Of a stretch of DNA of 64,000 nucleotides, positions 1 to 10,344 are shown piece by piece. Origin of the DNA: Ascochyta rabiei. Its lineage: Eukaryota > Ascomycota > Dothideomycetes > Pleosporales > Didymellaceae. A program made the translations under genes and the position numbers. The DNA lies in the NCBI RefSeq assembly GCF_004011695.2, contig NC_082407.1:310001-374000 (forward strand). Direction: 5' to 3'. Below the pieces are notes generated by a model. It made no database searches and was not told where the DNA came from. It saw only the letters and a list, made by a program, of their open reading frames with translations. How positions within the stretch are numbered: position 1 is the stretch's first letter; each line of letters starts with the position of its first letter.

Positions 1-492
1 GTGCCTTCTTTACTTGACCATCTGCTTGGTATACTATCGCGAGCTCGTGCTGGCTCAACAGCATATCTGGGTCATCCTTTTCTAACATGCTTCTGAGCCT
101 ACAACACTCCTCTAGCCACTTCGCAGCTTCTTTGATCCTCCCGTCAGCGCGTAAGCACCGACCTATCCGTAAACAGAGCTTTGCCTTCTCTTTGACACAA
201 CGATCGAGCTCGGCTCTGAGCAATCGTAGCGCGTGTGGTAAATACACCCTCCATACGACCCGGTTCTCCCAGTCGTTCGATGGAAAAACGTTCGCAACGT
301 GTCTCACCGCGCCCTCTACTATGCCACTTGCGTCGCTGTACGTCCTTATCCAAATCTTTGTCGCCAGGTGTACGAGCCGATGTATGTCGTACAGCTCATC
401 TGCCTCTGGGGTTTTGTCGGCACCCTCATCTTGCTTGCCCGCTCCGCTAGCCGCCTTTTTGTCGCTGTTCCGCCGTGCCAAGAACGAGTATC
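1..492 (-). pseudogene. TPR part of a Pfs/NB-ARC/TPR NLR gene, separated by a LINE
   Basis: Read on the minus strand from 492 downwards in the phase of the NB-ARC part at 7088-8107, the sequence stays open to the window edge. It encodes the post-NB-ARC region of fungal NLR proteins: an ELYDIHRLVHLATKIW segment, then HVANVFPSNDWENRVVW, then TPR-like helices with CLRIGRCLRADGRIKEAAKWLEE and the ELAIVYQADGQVKKA signature. Such tails of fungal NLRs are ligand-sensing superstructure-forming repeats. Codon usage is GC-rich and shows no RIP. The missing start and the 6.6-kb LINE between the two halves make this allele non-functional unless transcription begins inside. The TPR array continues beyond base 1, so the C-terminus is not visible. 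The assignment rests on the phase continuity and recognised family motifs. Confidence 0.88.
479..492. repeat. Left target-site duplication of LINE-1
   Basis: CAAGAACGAGTATC here is repeated exactly at 7088-7101, at the other end of the LINE. It lies in NLR coding sequence and marks the insertion point. The first three bases overlap ambiguously with the AATC tail at the right copy, so the duplication is 11-14 bp. Confidence 0.9.
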
Positions 493-599
493 ACCGAAAC
501 ACCAACTTTTGAATTTTGGGTATCCTTCTCAGGGCCCCAAAATTCGCTCTAATTCTACTCTACTTATCATCTCTGATACTGCAAAGCTACCTTAGCCAT

Positions 600-2790
600 C
601 CCTAAGGCAGTTGCCTGCCTAGGACAGATAGCTAATGTAACTCTAGTAAGGCTATTACTACCTGCTAACAGCTATACTAGGGCTAGAGAACTAGAATCCC
701 CTAGCTATTACAACCTACGCATTACTAAATAGAACACTAGAATTACTATAGCTCCCCTTAGTACTACAGCGCAGAACAACCTACAGCTTATCTCTACTAC
801 CCTTACCTAGCAGATATAGGCTATTAAAGAGGCTACTATTACACGCTACTATGTTACCTAGGCTATTGCTACTGCTATAGACACCTGTATTTAGACATTC
901 TAGTCTCCCCTTAAGACTGCTATAGCTACAGACCTGCAACAACAAATTACTGCTGCCCTAGAGGTCTCCCTCTAGGGCTACGCTACTGCTACCCCCCTAG
1001 AGTTACAACACTTAAATAAAGGCTGCTCTTTAAACCAGACCTAGGTAGGCATTATCTAGACCCCTAGAGACTTAGCACCTAAAAAACCTGCCCCTGCCCT
1101 GCTAAAGGCAGGCACTAGTACCAAATCTAGCTTAGACTAGCCCCTACTAAGGGCTAAACCTAAAACTAACTACTGTATACTTATTACTATGCCTACTAAC
1201 AAGAGGCTTAACCCCTTAGCCTCCTTTACTATTTAACAGGCTATCTGCAACGCTACTAAGCTTACCCTAAAAGATGTACCTAGAGCTATAACTACACGCA
1301 CTAGATAGGCAATTACCCTAGCTAATGCTACTATTTAGGAGCAACTCCTTAAACAAGAGAATAAGGAACTACTCCTCTAGGCAGTAGGGGGTAATAGCGC
1401 TGCCCCCCTATAGACCTAGATTAACTATGTAGTATAAGGAGTTACTAGCTCCTATAGGACCCTACTTAGGACTATAGTACTAACTACAGTAGATATAATT
1501 AAGAAGGAAGTCTACTTACAGACCTAACAAGCACTAGTTAGCTACTGCCCCTCTAGGCATAGCCTAAACTTATCTAGGCTTACTACCTAGATAATATCCT
1601 TTAGTACGCTGGCAAATAGGTTAGGGTTAGGTTAGGGTTAGGTCGCGTTACGTAACAACCCCTACCTAACCCTAACCCTAACCCGCGCTAACGCCTGCTA
1701 AGAGGGTTAGGGTTAGGTAGAGGTTGTACAGACTAGGGGTTAGGTAGGGGTTCAACACGTAACACAACCTAACCCTAACTTAACCCTAGCATTTAAGTGT
1801 CTTTACTACTGCTTTATATTTAGCTTTAGCTAGAAATAGGGATACAGCTCTTTACTTCTAGAACTAAAGTAGTAGTTAGTTATTATATTCTATTATTATA
1901 GAGCTACACTAGCTAGCTGCAGCAAAGTAGCTATAGCAGACGCTTAGTGCTGCTTATAAAAAGTAGGATAGTATTAGAACTAAAGTTGTAGTTTATTACA
2001 GCTTGTTATTATAGGGAAGGGCGTATTTTAGGTTATTTATTAAATTTCTCTACTACTCCTCTTAGAGTAAACTACGAACTACATGCTATAATAACCACGC
2101 TCTTATCTATTATAGTATAGTAGAGTACCCCTAACCTAACCTAAACCTAGGCAGACCTAACCCTAACCCACGCTAGTGCTACCCTAACCTAACCCCTACC
2201 CGCACTAGGGCAACCTCTACCTAACTACAGCCCCTAGTCCGTGCAACCTAAACCTAACCACGACCCCTAGTCTATACGACCCTAACCTAACCCTAACCCC
2301 TATATAGGGTACCTTAAACCTATTTACTAGTGTATCCTTTAGCATACCTATTTAACCCTTCTACCTATTTAGCATAAGTAATTATTTAAAGGAAATTTAT
2401 AAGAATAACCCTATTATTTAGCATAACCTAGGCTGCTAGGGCTTCTACCTTCCCTTATAATGTAACAAGGACGCCTGTTATAGTAACTGTAGCGCCTAGA
2501 TTACAGAGCATACTAGACCTACACACTAAGATTACACATAACTAAGTAAGTGTACTAACTACTATAGCCTACACCTAGCTATATATAGTTACTACCTAGC
2601 TAAACTACGCTAAACATATAGCACTGTTGTCTGCCTTATACGTAAGGAGCTTATAACTCTTAAAAAGACTAGACTCTTAGCTATAAAGCTACAAGATAAC
2701 AAAGCAGAGGGGCTTACTCCCTCTGCAGGAACTAACACAGCTAACTCTTAGCCAACACTAACGCTAATAGCCCCTGCTAGCTAAAGGCTG
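600..2790 (+). pseudogene. LINE-1 ORF1 (gag-like), RIP-mutated and interrupted
   Basis: With TAG read as Gln or Trp, the frame at about 1240-1570 gives a coiled-coil-like stretch (TIQEQLLKQENKELLLQ-type). The frame near 2425-2600 gives a run of cysteines and histidines spaced like the three CCHC zinc knuckles at the end of Tad-type ORF1 proteins (C..C..GF, C..C, H, then C..CY with TGC codons partly turned to TAC). ORF1 proteins of this clade bind the element RNA. The two parts are separated by the telomere-like block at 1617-2312, which is not expected in ORF1. Many stops; no open frame remains. Confidence 0.6.
1617..2312. repeat. Block with inverted telomere-like arms inside LINE ORF1
   Basis: The left end reads GGTTAGGGTTAGGTTAGGG and onwards to GGTCG. 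The right end, read on the minus strand, is GGGGTTAGGGTTAGGTTAGG running into GTCG. The arms are thus inverted copies of TTAGGG/TTAGG units, about 190 bp each, also holding mixed-orientation CCCTAA runs and a shared motif near GACTAGGGG. Between the arms (about 1800-2115) is AT-rich, RIP-like sequence without a recognised gene. Seen directly: the arrays and their inverted arrangement. Inferred: a separate small insertion, since the arms cut the LINE ORF1. I could not define a clean target duplication. Confidence 0.65.
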
Positions 2791-2979
2791 TGCTGTGCGG
2801 CTACTAGGCAGGGTAACCTTAATCTTACCTAATTATCTACCTACAGTGTTGTATCTACTTACACTGCCTCCTTGTCTACTTAGACTAAGGATACTAATAT
2901 AGCTAATAGCTCCTTATAAGAATACGCTAACACAATAGATAGTAGGGACTTTAGGTCTGCTAGGCTAATGTAAATAGGA

Positions 2980-5900
2980 GCTTACTCTACTATATTACCT
3001 TACTATAACTTATATTTAAAAAAGATATAGATGTTATATATGTCTAAGAGCTACATATATCTACCTAGAACTAGACATCTACATACCTAGGCTACACCTT
3101 AATTACACCTCTAGAAACCTAGAGTGCCTAAGATAAATAGGAGTACAAACGCCTCTAGGTAATAACCTACATTTACAGGACATAGTTATTACACGTAGAA
3201 ATTATATACCTACGCCTAACCTAAGACCTCCTCTAGGTTAGGGTAAACAGGTACTCTATTCTTAACGCCTATTAACTACCTAGGTAAGACAGCACACTAG
3301 AGTATATCCTGTAGCTCTGCCCCCCTTTACTTACACTAATTAGGGGGGACTTTAACATATAACATAAACACTTCTACCTAGGCGTTACCTCTAGCTAGAG
3401 AGGCGTAGTGCTGTTAGAATAGGTATATATAAATCAGATCTCCTATATAGAGGAGCCTAGTGTTATAACTTACTAGGCTAGAAATATACTAGACTTATTA
3501 TTTTCTAATATCCCCTATACGTAGACTATAGTCTATTACAATATAGATACTAGCTCTAATTACTACACTCTTATTATAACAATACCCTCTAGGGGATTCT
3601 ACACCCTAATAACCCTTAGGACCTAACTACCTAAAAGCTAACTTCCCTAATTTGCTAGTACAGTTTAGCTACTTGTCTAAGGCCTAGGCATACTACTAGA
3701 CTGCACTAAGAGTAAACTAGACTAAACTATTAACTAGCTTACCTCTGCTATTACAAGCGCGCTTAAGAAGTGCTTAGTTAAGATGCTAGAAGGGCGCACT
3801 GCTCCCTAGTAGACAGAGGAGTGCTAGTGTAGGTATAGAGCTTACCTAGCTATACGTAACTCTAGCAAGCTAAGACTAATATAAGCTATAAGAGACTTCC
3901 TTTAAGAAGTACAACAGGCTAAGCGCAACTACTAGAGATAGAAGATAGACAACGCGCAGGATAACAAGTCCCTCTATTAACTTATTAGGTGGTATAAACT
4001 AACCTATAACCTATAGAACTCCCCTATCCTCTTACAGGGGAAGCTAATTACTAACCCCCTAAGGAAAGTAGCTGCACTTTAACAGGAAATACTACAGCAA
4101 TTTAACAACTCTAACAATCTGCCTAACTAGAGAGACCCTAGTCTACCCCTCCCTAATCTCCCCTAGGACACTTTTGTATTATTAGAAGAAGTAGAGCAGA
4201 GTGTTATAGAAGTCTCTAGCACCTCCCTAGGCACAGATAAGATTACTATCTAAATACTTAAGGCGTGCTAGGCATTAATCTCTAAACTAATTTACTGTGT
4301 CTATTAACGCTGCCTTTAGTTAAGCCACTTTCTAGCTGCCTAGAAACTAGCTAAAGTGGCAATAATACTAAAAGTAGGTAAACCTAACTAGACGTTACCC
4401 TAGTTATAGCGCCCTATTGCCCTTCTCTCCTGCCTTAGGAAGGGCCTAGAATAGATCCTAGCCTGCCGCATTGCCTACACAGCTATAAATTAGGGGGTTC
4501 TTAGCCTCTAACATAGTAGCGCACTCCCTAAACGTTTAGTAATAGACCTAGTTACTACCTTTACTTATAACATAGAACACGCCTAGGCTATAGGCAAACA
4601 TGTTATAATAGTTACCCTTAATATATAAGGTGCCTTTAATACACTTCTATAGAACTACTTACTCTAATATATAGTATAACAAGGCTAGTCTATAAAACTT
4701 ATCTAACTACTTAAAAGCTTCCTTATAGGACGCCTTGTACAGGTCTAACTAGGTACAGTAATTACACCTTACTAGCTAGTAGCCTGCAGCACTCTATAGG
4801 GCTCCTCTCTCTCCTCTATACTCTATACACTGTACCTAGCTAAGCTACTTAACTAGAATTAGCAGCTTTACTTTAGGTACGTAGACAATATATGCATATA
4901 CTAGGCCTCTTACTCCCTTAACTAAAATATAGAACTACTTACCTAGGACATACGCTCTATACATGCCTAGGGTAATATAAACAAGGTAGCCTTTATACTA
5001 GAAAAGTAAGAAATAGTTTACCTTACTAGGCAGAGAGGGGGATATAACCCCTCTTGCTAAGTAAGCCTATCTCTAACTATCTAGGCTATCCCTATCACTA
5101 AGAATAGCTGCTAACTAGCACTTTAGTAGCTAGGGGTCTAGTTTAACAGGAAACTTACCTTTAGGTAACACGTTACTGTCTATAACACAGCAGCTAGGAA
5201 AATTACCTATTATATTTAAAGTCTAGCTAATATAGTATAAGGGCTACTAGCCTTAGTACTATAGAAGGTAGTTATAACCTGTATACTACCTATAATGCTT
5301 TACAGCACAGAGGCATAGTATAAGGGGTATACTAAGAACCTAGGCATCTAGTAAACTACTACTAGACAAGTTAGCACCTAGGTAGGATGGCACATTGCTA
5401 CGCTTAATAAAACCCTTACTATAGCTGCTAGAGCAGTTCTGCTAGCCTAGAGGACTACACTAAACGTAATACTACTAAGGGAAGCTAGTCTGCTGTCTGC
5501 GCCTATAGCTCTTAAACAGGCAAAGATAAGACTTATACTGCACTTACAAACTATAGATCTAGACTACCCCCTAGCAAAGCAGACTGTAATCTAACCTATT
5601 TAGAGGGGGAGGAAGGTAGAAGAGCTTCTAAAACTAAGATCTAAACTCTAAAGAATTAGGACCTTACTTCTAACAGCCCTACAGCCTGTTCTTATAGAGC
5701 TATACTATACTATAGGCTATAGGGAAGATCCTACCCTAGGCTAAACTAAGAAAGAAGCTGCAGCTAGTTTTCTTAAATAGTAGGACAACCTCCCCTATAA
5801 CGCAATTACTATCTTCTTTAACAGATTAGAGTAAATAGTTAAAGGTAATAAATGTGTAATATATAGCTATGCTGTATATTATAGAAATACATAAATAGAT

Positions 5901-6720
5901 ATAGAATAAGGCTTGCTTAATTCTAAGTTACACGTATTTAACGCAGAGGCTGTTAGGGCCTAGAGAGGTCTCTAACAGGTAATACGCTAACCCTAATTAC
6001 TCCTTAGGTAAATCTAGCTTTGCCTTAACAGCACGTCTATTATCTAGGGCCTCTAAGGAGACCCCCCTAAATTGTTACAATAGGCCTTTAGGTAATGCTA
6101 TGTAGCTATAGATACCTATAATATTAGAGTAAAATAGGCCCCTAGGCATATAGGCATACCTAGAAACAAGGCAGCTAACTAACTAGCAGATTAAGAGGCT
6201 AAGGCCCCCTATCCCCCTAAAGGCCTTGCGGCTACTACAATAGTTACTAGCCTGCAGTTAATAGCACGCGCCTATCTGCAGCTAGCAGAAAGAAACTAGT
6301 AGGTAAAGACAAGATCCTGTCTATTTAAATGCTACTTAGACTAGGACCTCCCCTACACACTATTCGCAACGCCTAGAACACTAGACCTCCCTAGGGGCAC
6401 GCTTGCGCGCCTCCTAGCTATCTAGACTACACATAGAGACTTTTAGTAGTACTACTAAAAGTTCTAATATAATAATACTAATATAACGTGCTCTTATAGC
6501 TGCCTTAAGGCACCTAACTATATAGTTTGCTGCCTAAAGGCGCTAGCAACTTTCTCTAGATAGCTGAAAAACAGTAGCTACCCCCTAGTCACCCTAACTA
6601 AAACGCAAAATTACCTGTCTAGGCTAATAGACCCCTCTAAAGGCTTCTTCTACCTTCTTACTACTACTGCGTTCTATACGTTAATATGCCTACAGTAGTA
6701 AAGAAACTACAGATAACGCT
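2980..6720 (+). pseudogene. LINE-1 ORF2: endonuclease, reverse transcriptase, RNase H
   Basis: Read with RIP stops ignored, the plus strand gives an AP-type endonuclease (about 2990-3620, with a GGDFN-like motif near 3335-3355, read GGDFNI), followed by an RT domain (about 4190-5350). The RT holds the stretch RPIALLS-like, then GLE, IACRIAYTAIN and a palm motif YVDN at 4878-4889, where YVDD has lost an Asp codon to G-to-A change. An RNase H region follows (about 5990-6260) and then a cysteine/histidine segment near 6480-6540, as in Tad1-like elements. The protein would copy the LINE by target-primed reverse transcription. It is dead here because of dozens of TAG/TAA codons. Confidence 0.72.
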
Positions 6721-7056
6721 AAAAATACAACCTACAACCTACTCTCTCTTTCCCTACTTTTTCTGTACCTACTTTTCCTTAGCATTTACAGGAAGTAGTT
6801 TAGCAGGCCTTAGCTTACTAAATAGTTCTCTTAGTTCCTAAGGAGTATAAGCACTGCTTATACACTAATTATCTAGTATATAACAGCGCGCACTTAGTGC
6901 ACATTGCCTATCTACACCTAGCAGTAGAAGACAAACAGACTACGCCTATAGCGCAACATAACCTATAAATTGCTTTCTAAGGTATCTATAAATCTATAGC
7001 CTAGCACGTCTTTTATGTCCCTAGGGAGACTGGAGTGGTTAGACGCTCCTCCTGAC

Positions 7057-7090
7057 GTTAAATAAATCAATCAATTAATCAATCAATCAA
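7057..7090 (+). repeat. LINE-1 3' tail of AATC/AATA units
   Basis: The tail is built of tandem AATC units with a few AATA/AATT variants, directly followed by the right target duplication. Short tandem tails instead of poly(A) are common in LINEs of the I/Tad groups. Confidence 0.85.
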
Positions 7091-7101
7091 GAACGAGTAT
7101 C
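7088..7101. repeat. Right target-site duplication of LINE-1
   Basis: Exact copy of the 14 bases at 479-492. On the minus strand these encode the last shared residues (Y-S-F-L) before the NLR frame enters the LINE tail. Confidence 0.9.
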
Positions 7102-8107
7102 CGCAGAGCGTACCGATGGCCTCTTCCATTTGAGCTTCTGATTGCACCCTCGGCAGTAACGATGGCGGGATGGCCTTCCACTCTACGCACGCCATGAACT
7201 GTAGCAGGCTTGCCGCCAAAGTATTCTGCTTGCGGATCAGGTTGAACGACACGATCCAAGTTGTCGCCACTGCGTTTGCTGAGTTCCTGTACCTCGTGTC
7301 ATCGTGAAATTCTCTGCTCATGACACTAACAAGATCCTGCTCTGTGCTGCGAAGTAGCTGCAGGTACTTGGTGATGGGCATACGGTTCCTGTTTAGATAG
7401 GCGGCTGCCTGCGCGATTGCTAGCGGCAGGCACATCAGCTCGTCTAGTAGTTCGTCCACTAGTTTGGTTGACGCTGGATTTTCACCAAGAAGATTTCTCA
7501 TGGCCAGTGACTTGGTGAGAAGCTCTCGTGCGTCTTGCAGGCCCATGGCTTCTAGCCTTATGACATCACCACGAGTCTTCTCGGCCACCCCGGGGGTACG
7601 CGTGGTGTACACAATCACACTCCTCTCGCTCTTTGGCAGGTAATCGACGATGCCCTTGGACTGCTCCGTTCCGAAGAAGATGTCTGGGTCGTCCGCGTTG
7701 TCCACTACCATTAGCCACCGGCTCACTCGACTCGAGCTCAGCCATGTCCTCACCAGCTCTTTGACGTCGTCTTTCCCGTCTTGCGCCTGCGGGATGTGCA
7801 GCACCCGCGCAATCTCAGCGCATGCCTGCTCAAAGCTCTCAATGCTCACCGCAGGCGCCCAGAAGATTGACCACTCTGGCTGTGCTTTCTTCACGGCATA
7901 CGCAAATTGCAGCGCCACCTGCGTTTTGCCCGTCCCGCCCAGGCCCTCTATGGACATCTCCTGGCAGTCCAGATCTACCAACAGCCGCTGCTGCAGCATA
8001 GCAAGCTCGTCGCGTCGTCCAATGAATTTCTTGTTCTCTTGGAAGGGAATATAGTAGGTCGGCGTGGCTGCCCATTTCATTAGTGCTGATGCATTGTCTG
8101 AAGACAT
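7088..8107 (-). pseudogene. NB-ARC NTPase part of the interrupted NLR gene
   Basis: The visible protein has a P-loop GLGGTGKT at residues 55-62, an RNBS-B-like VIVYTTR at 164-170, a Walker B LMVVDNADD at 132-140 and a CLPLA (GLPLA-like) motif at 226-230, in order. It begins with the FIGRRDEL segment that precedes NB-ARC domains of fungal NLRs. These act as ATP-driven switches in non-self recognition and programmed cell death. The frame runs into the LINE at GYSFL and resumes at 492 on the other side. Upstream, the Pfs part ends at 8118 in another frame, so either this ATG (8107) is internal to a frameshifted gene or the two are joined by an unusually short intron. No RIP is visible. Confidence 0.88.
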
Positions 8108-8117
8108 GGTAGCTACA

Positions 8118-9092
8118 CTAACCGCTCGCGTCTCTCATCATCTCCTCCGCTGTGCGTGCCTTTGTTACATCAGCTGCCGGTATTACAGACAGAATTTCCT
8201 TGGCATACGCCGCTGCCGTAGCTGCTGCGTACGGCTGCCATCTCTTGTTCTTATGTGAGTCTGCGTAATCACACACCCCACGCACGACAAGACACGGGAA
8301 GCTGTTCATAAGCCCTGCTGCCTCCATCTCGAAGCACAGCACCCCGCCCAGGCCTTCGCTTAGCTGTTCTCGCAGCGCAGCGTCCTTGATCACCTGGTTG
8401 CCTGATGCGATGGTCCCGTAGTGTACAACCACTTCTTGTCTCCGTGCTTCCCGAGGAATTTCGCGCTCTTTGCTGCACTTCAGACACGTGGCTCCTTTTC
8501 CGGCATGCTCGTAATCCACCTCGAAAAGCCTGTCCAAGCCGGCAGCGTTGCGGCTGAAGTCGGGCAGGCTGTCCAGCTTGGACAAATACTCTAGTAGCTT
8601 GCCCCTCCCTCTTAAGTGCTTGGCCCGTAGGTTTGATACTGCGTTCAGTAGCACCATCGGTGGTGTGTTCAGCGCTCCTGTGCGCTCGAACCCGTTTATT
8701 GTAGCCTTGCCAAAGTCGTACTGTACTACTCCGCCGTGCGTTTGGTACGGTTTGCTTACTACCACGTCTCCAAGCCGGACATCTGCTTCGTCACTCGGTA
8801 CACCGCCGCCGATACCAACCATCAGGCCAAACCGCGTTGATGAGAAAGTTGACTTCATATGCGTAGCGACTGTCGCGGCCGAATGAGTACCTAACTGCCC
8901 TTCAGGCAGACAAGATATAACCACGTTGTGTTCGCCAACGCGTCCACAGGTGTAAATGTTTGTGTCGTGAGCGTTGTTGTATGGAGGGGTGCTGTGCTCT
9001 TCGTCGAGCATCTCCTGCGCGGCCGCCAACTCGACGGGCAATGCGCACACCCATCCTACTGTGTAGCTGTCAAGGCTCAAAGTCTTATTCAT
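8118..9092 (-). pseudogene. Pfs (nucleoside-phosphorylase-like) N-terminal part of the NLR
   Basis: A 324-residue frame starting MNKTLSLDSYTVGW contains the hallmarks of the PNP_UDP-like (Pfs) domain found at the N-terminus of fungal NLRs: GWVCALPVELAAA (13-25), CLPEGQLGTHSAA (61-73), GIGGGVPS (93-100), RLGDVVVS (106-113), FEMEAAG (254-260) and RGVCDYADSHK (271-281). Length is that of a complete domain. In NLRs this domain is thought to act as effector or nucleoside-metabolising module. The frame ends at a TAG eleven bases before the NB-ARC ATG, whereas homologous proteins are usually one chain, so a +1 shift or micro-intron separates them. The ATG at 9092 is the first in frame and fits the family start. 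Classed as part of a broken gene because of the LINE downstream. Confidence 0.88.
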
Positions 9093-9146
9093 TTGCGATT
9101 ATCGGAAAAAGGAATGCGGAAAATGATGTTGCGAAGACGTCGGACT

Positions 9147-9860
9147 GTACAGAAACGACGGGGTGGAAGGCTGTCAGCTTTTCGACCCCTCACTCATCCT
9201 TACGACGTGATCATCACATGTCGTCAGCATGGGGCAGGCTGAGACAGGCTGTGATATTCTTGGTCTGAAGATGCAGGCGAATGATAGGGGCGGCAAGCAC
9301 AGCCTGCTTATTGGTTAATTGTGGGATTTGCTAACACGCTTAGTCAATCTAGGCAGCATAGCCTTAATTATTATCTAGTAATTTAATAGTTATTATAAGA
9401 GCAAGGAGCGGGAGCTAGAGTAGTAGAAGCTACTAGAAAGATGAGTGGTGCATTGCGAAGCTGAAACTGCTGCTGTTGTGCAGGAGAGGGGCCATGTCAA
9501 CTAGTACAGAAACAACGGGATGGAAGGCTGTCAGCTTTTCGACCCCTCACTTATCCTTACAACGTGATTATCACATGTTGTCAGCATAGGGCAGGCTAAG
9601 GCAGGCTGTAATGTTCTTAGTCTAAAGATGCAGGCAAATAATAGGGGCAGCAAACACAGCCTACTTATTAGTTAATTGTAGGATTTGCTAACACGCTAAG
9701 TTAATCTGGGCAGCATAGCCTTAATTATTATCTGGCGATTTGATGGTTATTATGAGAGCAAGGAGCAGGAACTAGAGTGATAGCAGACACTAGAAAGATG
9801 AGTGGTGCATCGCGAAGCTGAAACTGCTGCCGTCGTGCAGGAGAGGGGCCATGTCGACCA
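9147..9860. repeat. 357-bp tandem duplication upstream of the NLR, mosaic RIP
   Basis: The segment beginning GTACAGAAAC at 9147 recurs at 9504 (period 357) and ends at GAGGGGCCATGTC in both. Differences are nearly all C/T and G/A. Copy 1 is degraded in its second half (about 9355-9420), copy 2 in its first half (about 9510-9700). No coding frame is shared by the copies. It starts only about 55 bases upstream of the NLR start codon, so it occupies the probable promoter of that gene. Confidence 0.85.
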
Positions 9861-10333
9861 GAGTCGTGGTGTTGACTGGGGTCACGGCAGTCTACCCTAA
9901 TAAAGTCTAGTTTGTCATCCTGCTATGCCTGTAAGCTTATGCATTGTGACGTCTCGACGATACCTAAACTTCCCTGTGCAGCTTTTTCGCAATCTTAGGG
10001 CCAAGACAGTAGCAATAACAGATCCTTACGCCGCCTACATCTATCTACTATCGTGCACTACAAGCACTAGGGTTTCTTGCTCATTCTCGAATGAAGTCGT
10101 ATACAGTTATTCAGTTCTGTAAGTGGCTGTCCACCATTGAACCAACATAAGCTGAGGAAGGGTAAGCCTCAGCGGGCTGGATGCTAGAGAACAGAACCAG
10201 CAACCAATGTCTAGATGTAGAAAATAACTTTGCATACGCTGTTGCTTCGCTAATAGTCTGCGTAGGATGCTACTTCTTCACAATTCCAGTATATGTAAGC
10301 TCCACTACCCTACTAATAAGAATCAGAAAATGA
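9861..10333. other. Intergenic, no feature recognised
   Basis: Mixed-composition sequence between the tandem duplication and the CorA-like gene. It may include an upstream exon and promoter of that gene, but I found no convincing coding frame or motif. Confidence 0.5.
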
Positions 10334-10344
10334 CTGTTCTCTAG

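Larger units (their letters stand above)
493..7087 (+). mobile_element. LINE-1: full-length Tad1-like LINE, RIP-inactivated
   Basis: A non-LTR retrotransposon of about 6.6 kb lies between 14-bp target duplications, with a 3' tail of AATC units. Order on the plus strand: ORF1 (coiled coil, zinc knuckles), then ORF2 with endonuclease, reverse transcriptase, RNase H and a cysteine-rich end. Nearly every former CAG or TGG codon reads TAG, TAA replaces CAA, and TGA is rare, as expected from CpA-to-TpA RIP on both strands. GC-containing CpC and GpC steps persist, so the element is less AT-rich than the copia and gypsy elements at the right. The first 100 bases are only lightly mutated. Insertion is antisense to the host NLR gene. 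Family assignment is from domain order and recognisable residues. Confidence 0.9.

Noticed and set aside
1617..1800. A chromosome end (telomere) near the left edge
   Set aside because: The arrays are short, in both orientations, lie inside a LINE with intact flanks, and coding sequence of the NLR lies beyond them on both sides.
7839..8075. 78-codon minus ORF in another frame of the NLR
   Set aside because: It is an alternate-frame shadow of the NB-ARC coding sequence containing the P-loop.
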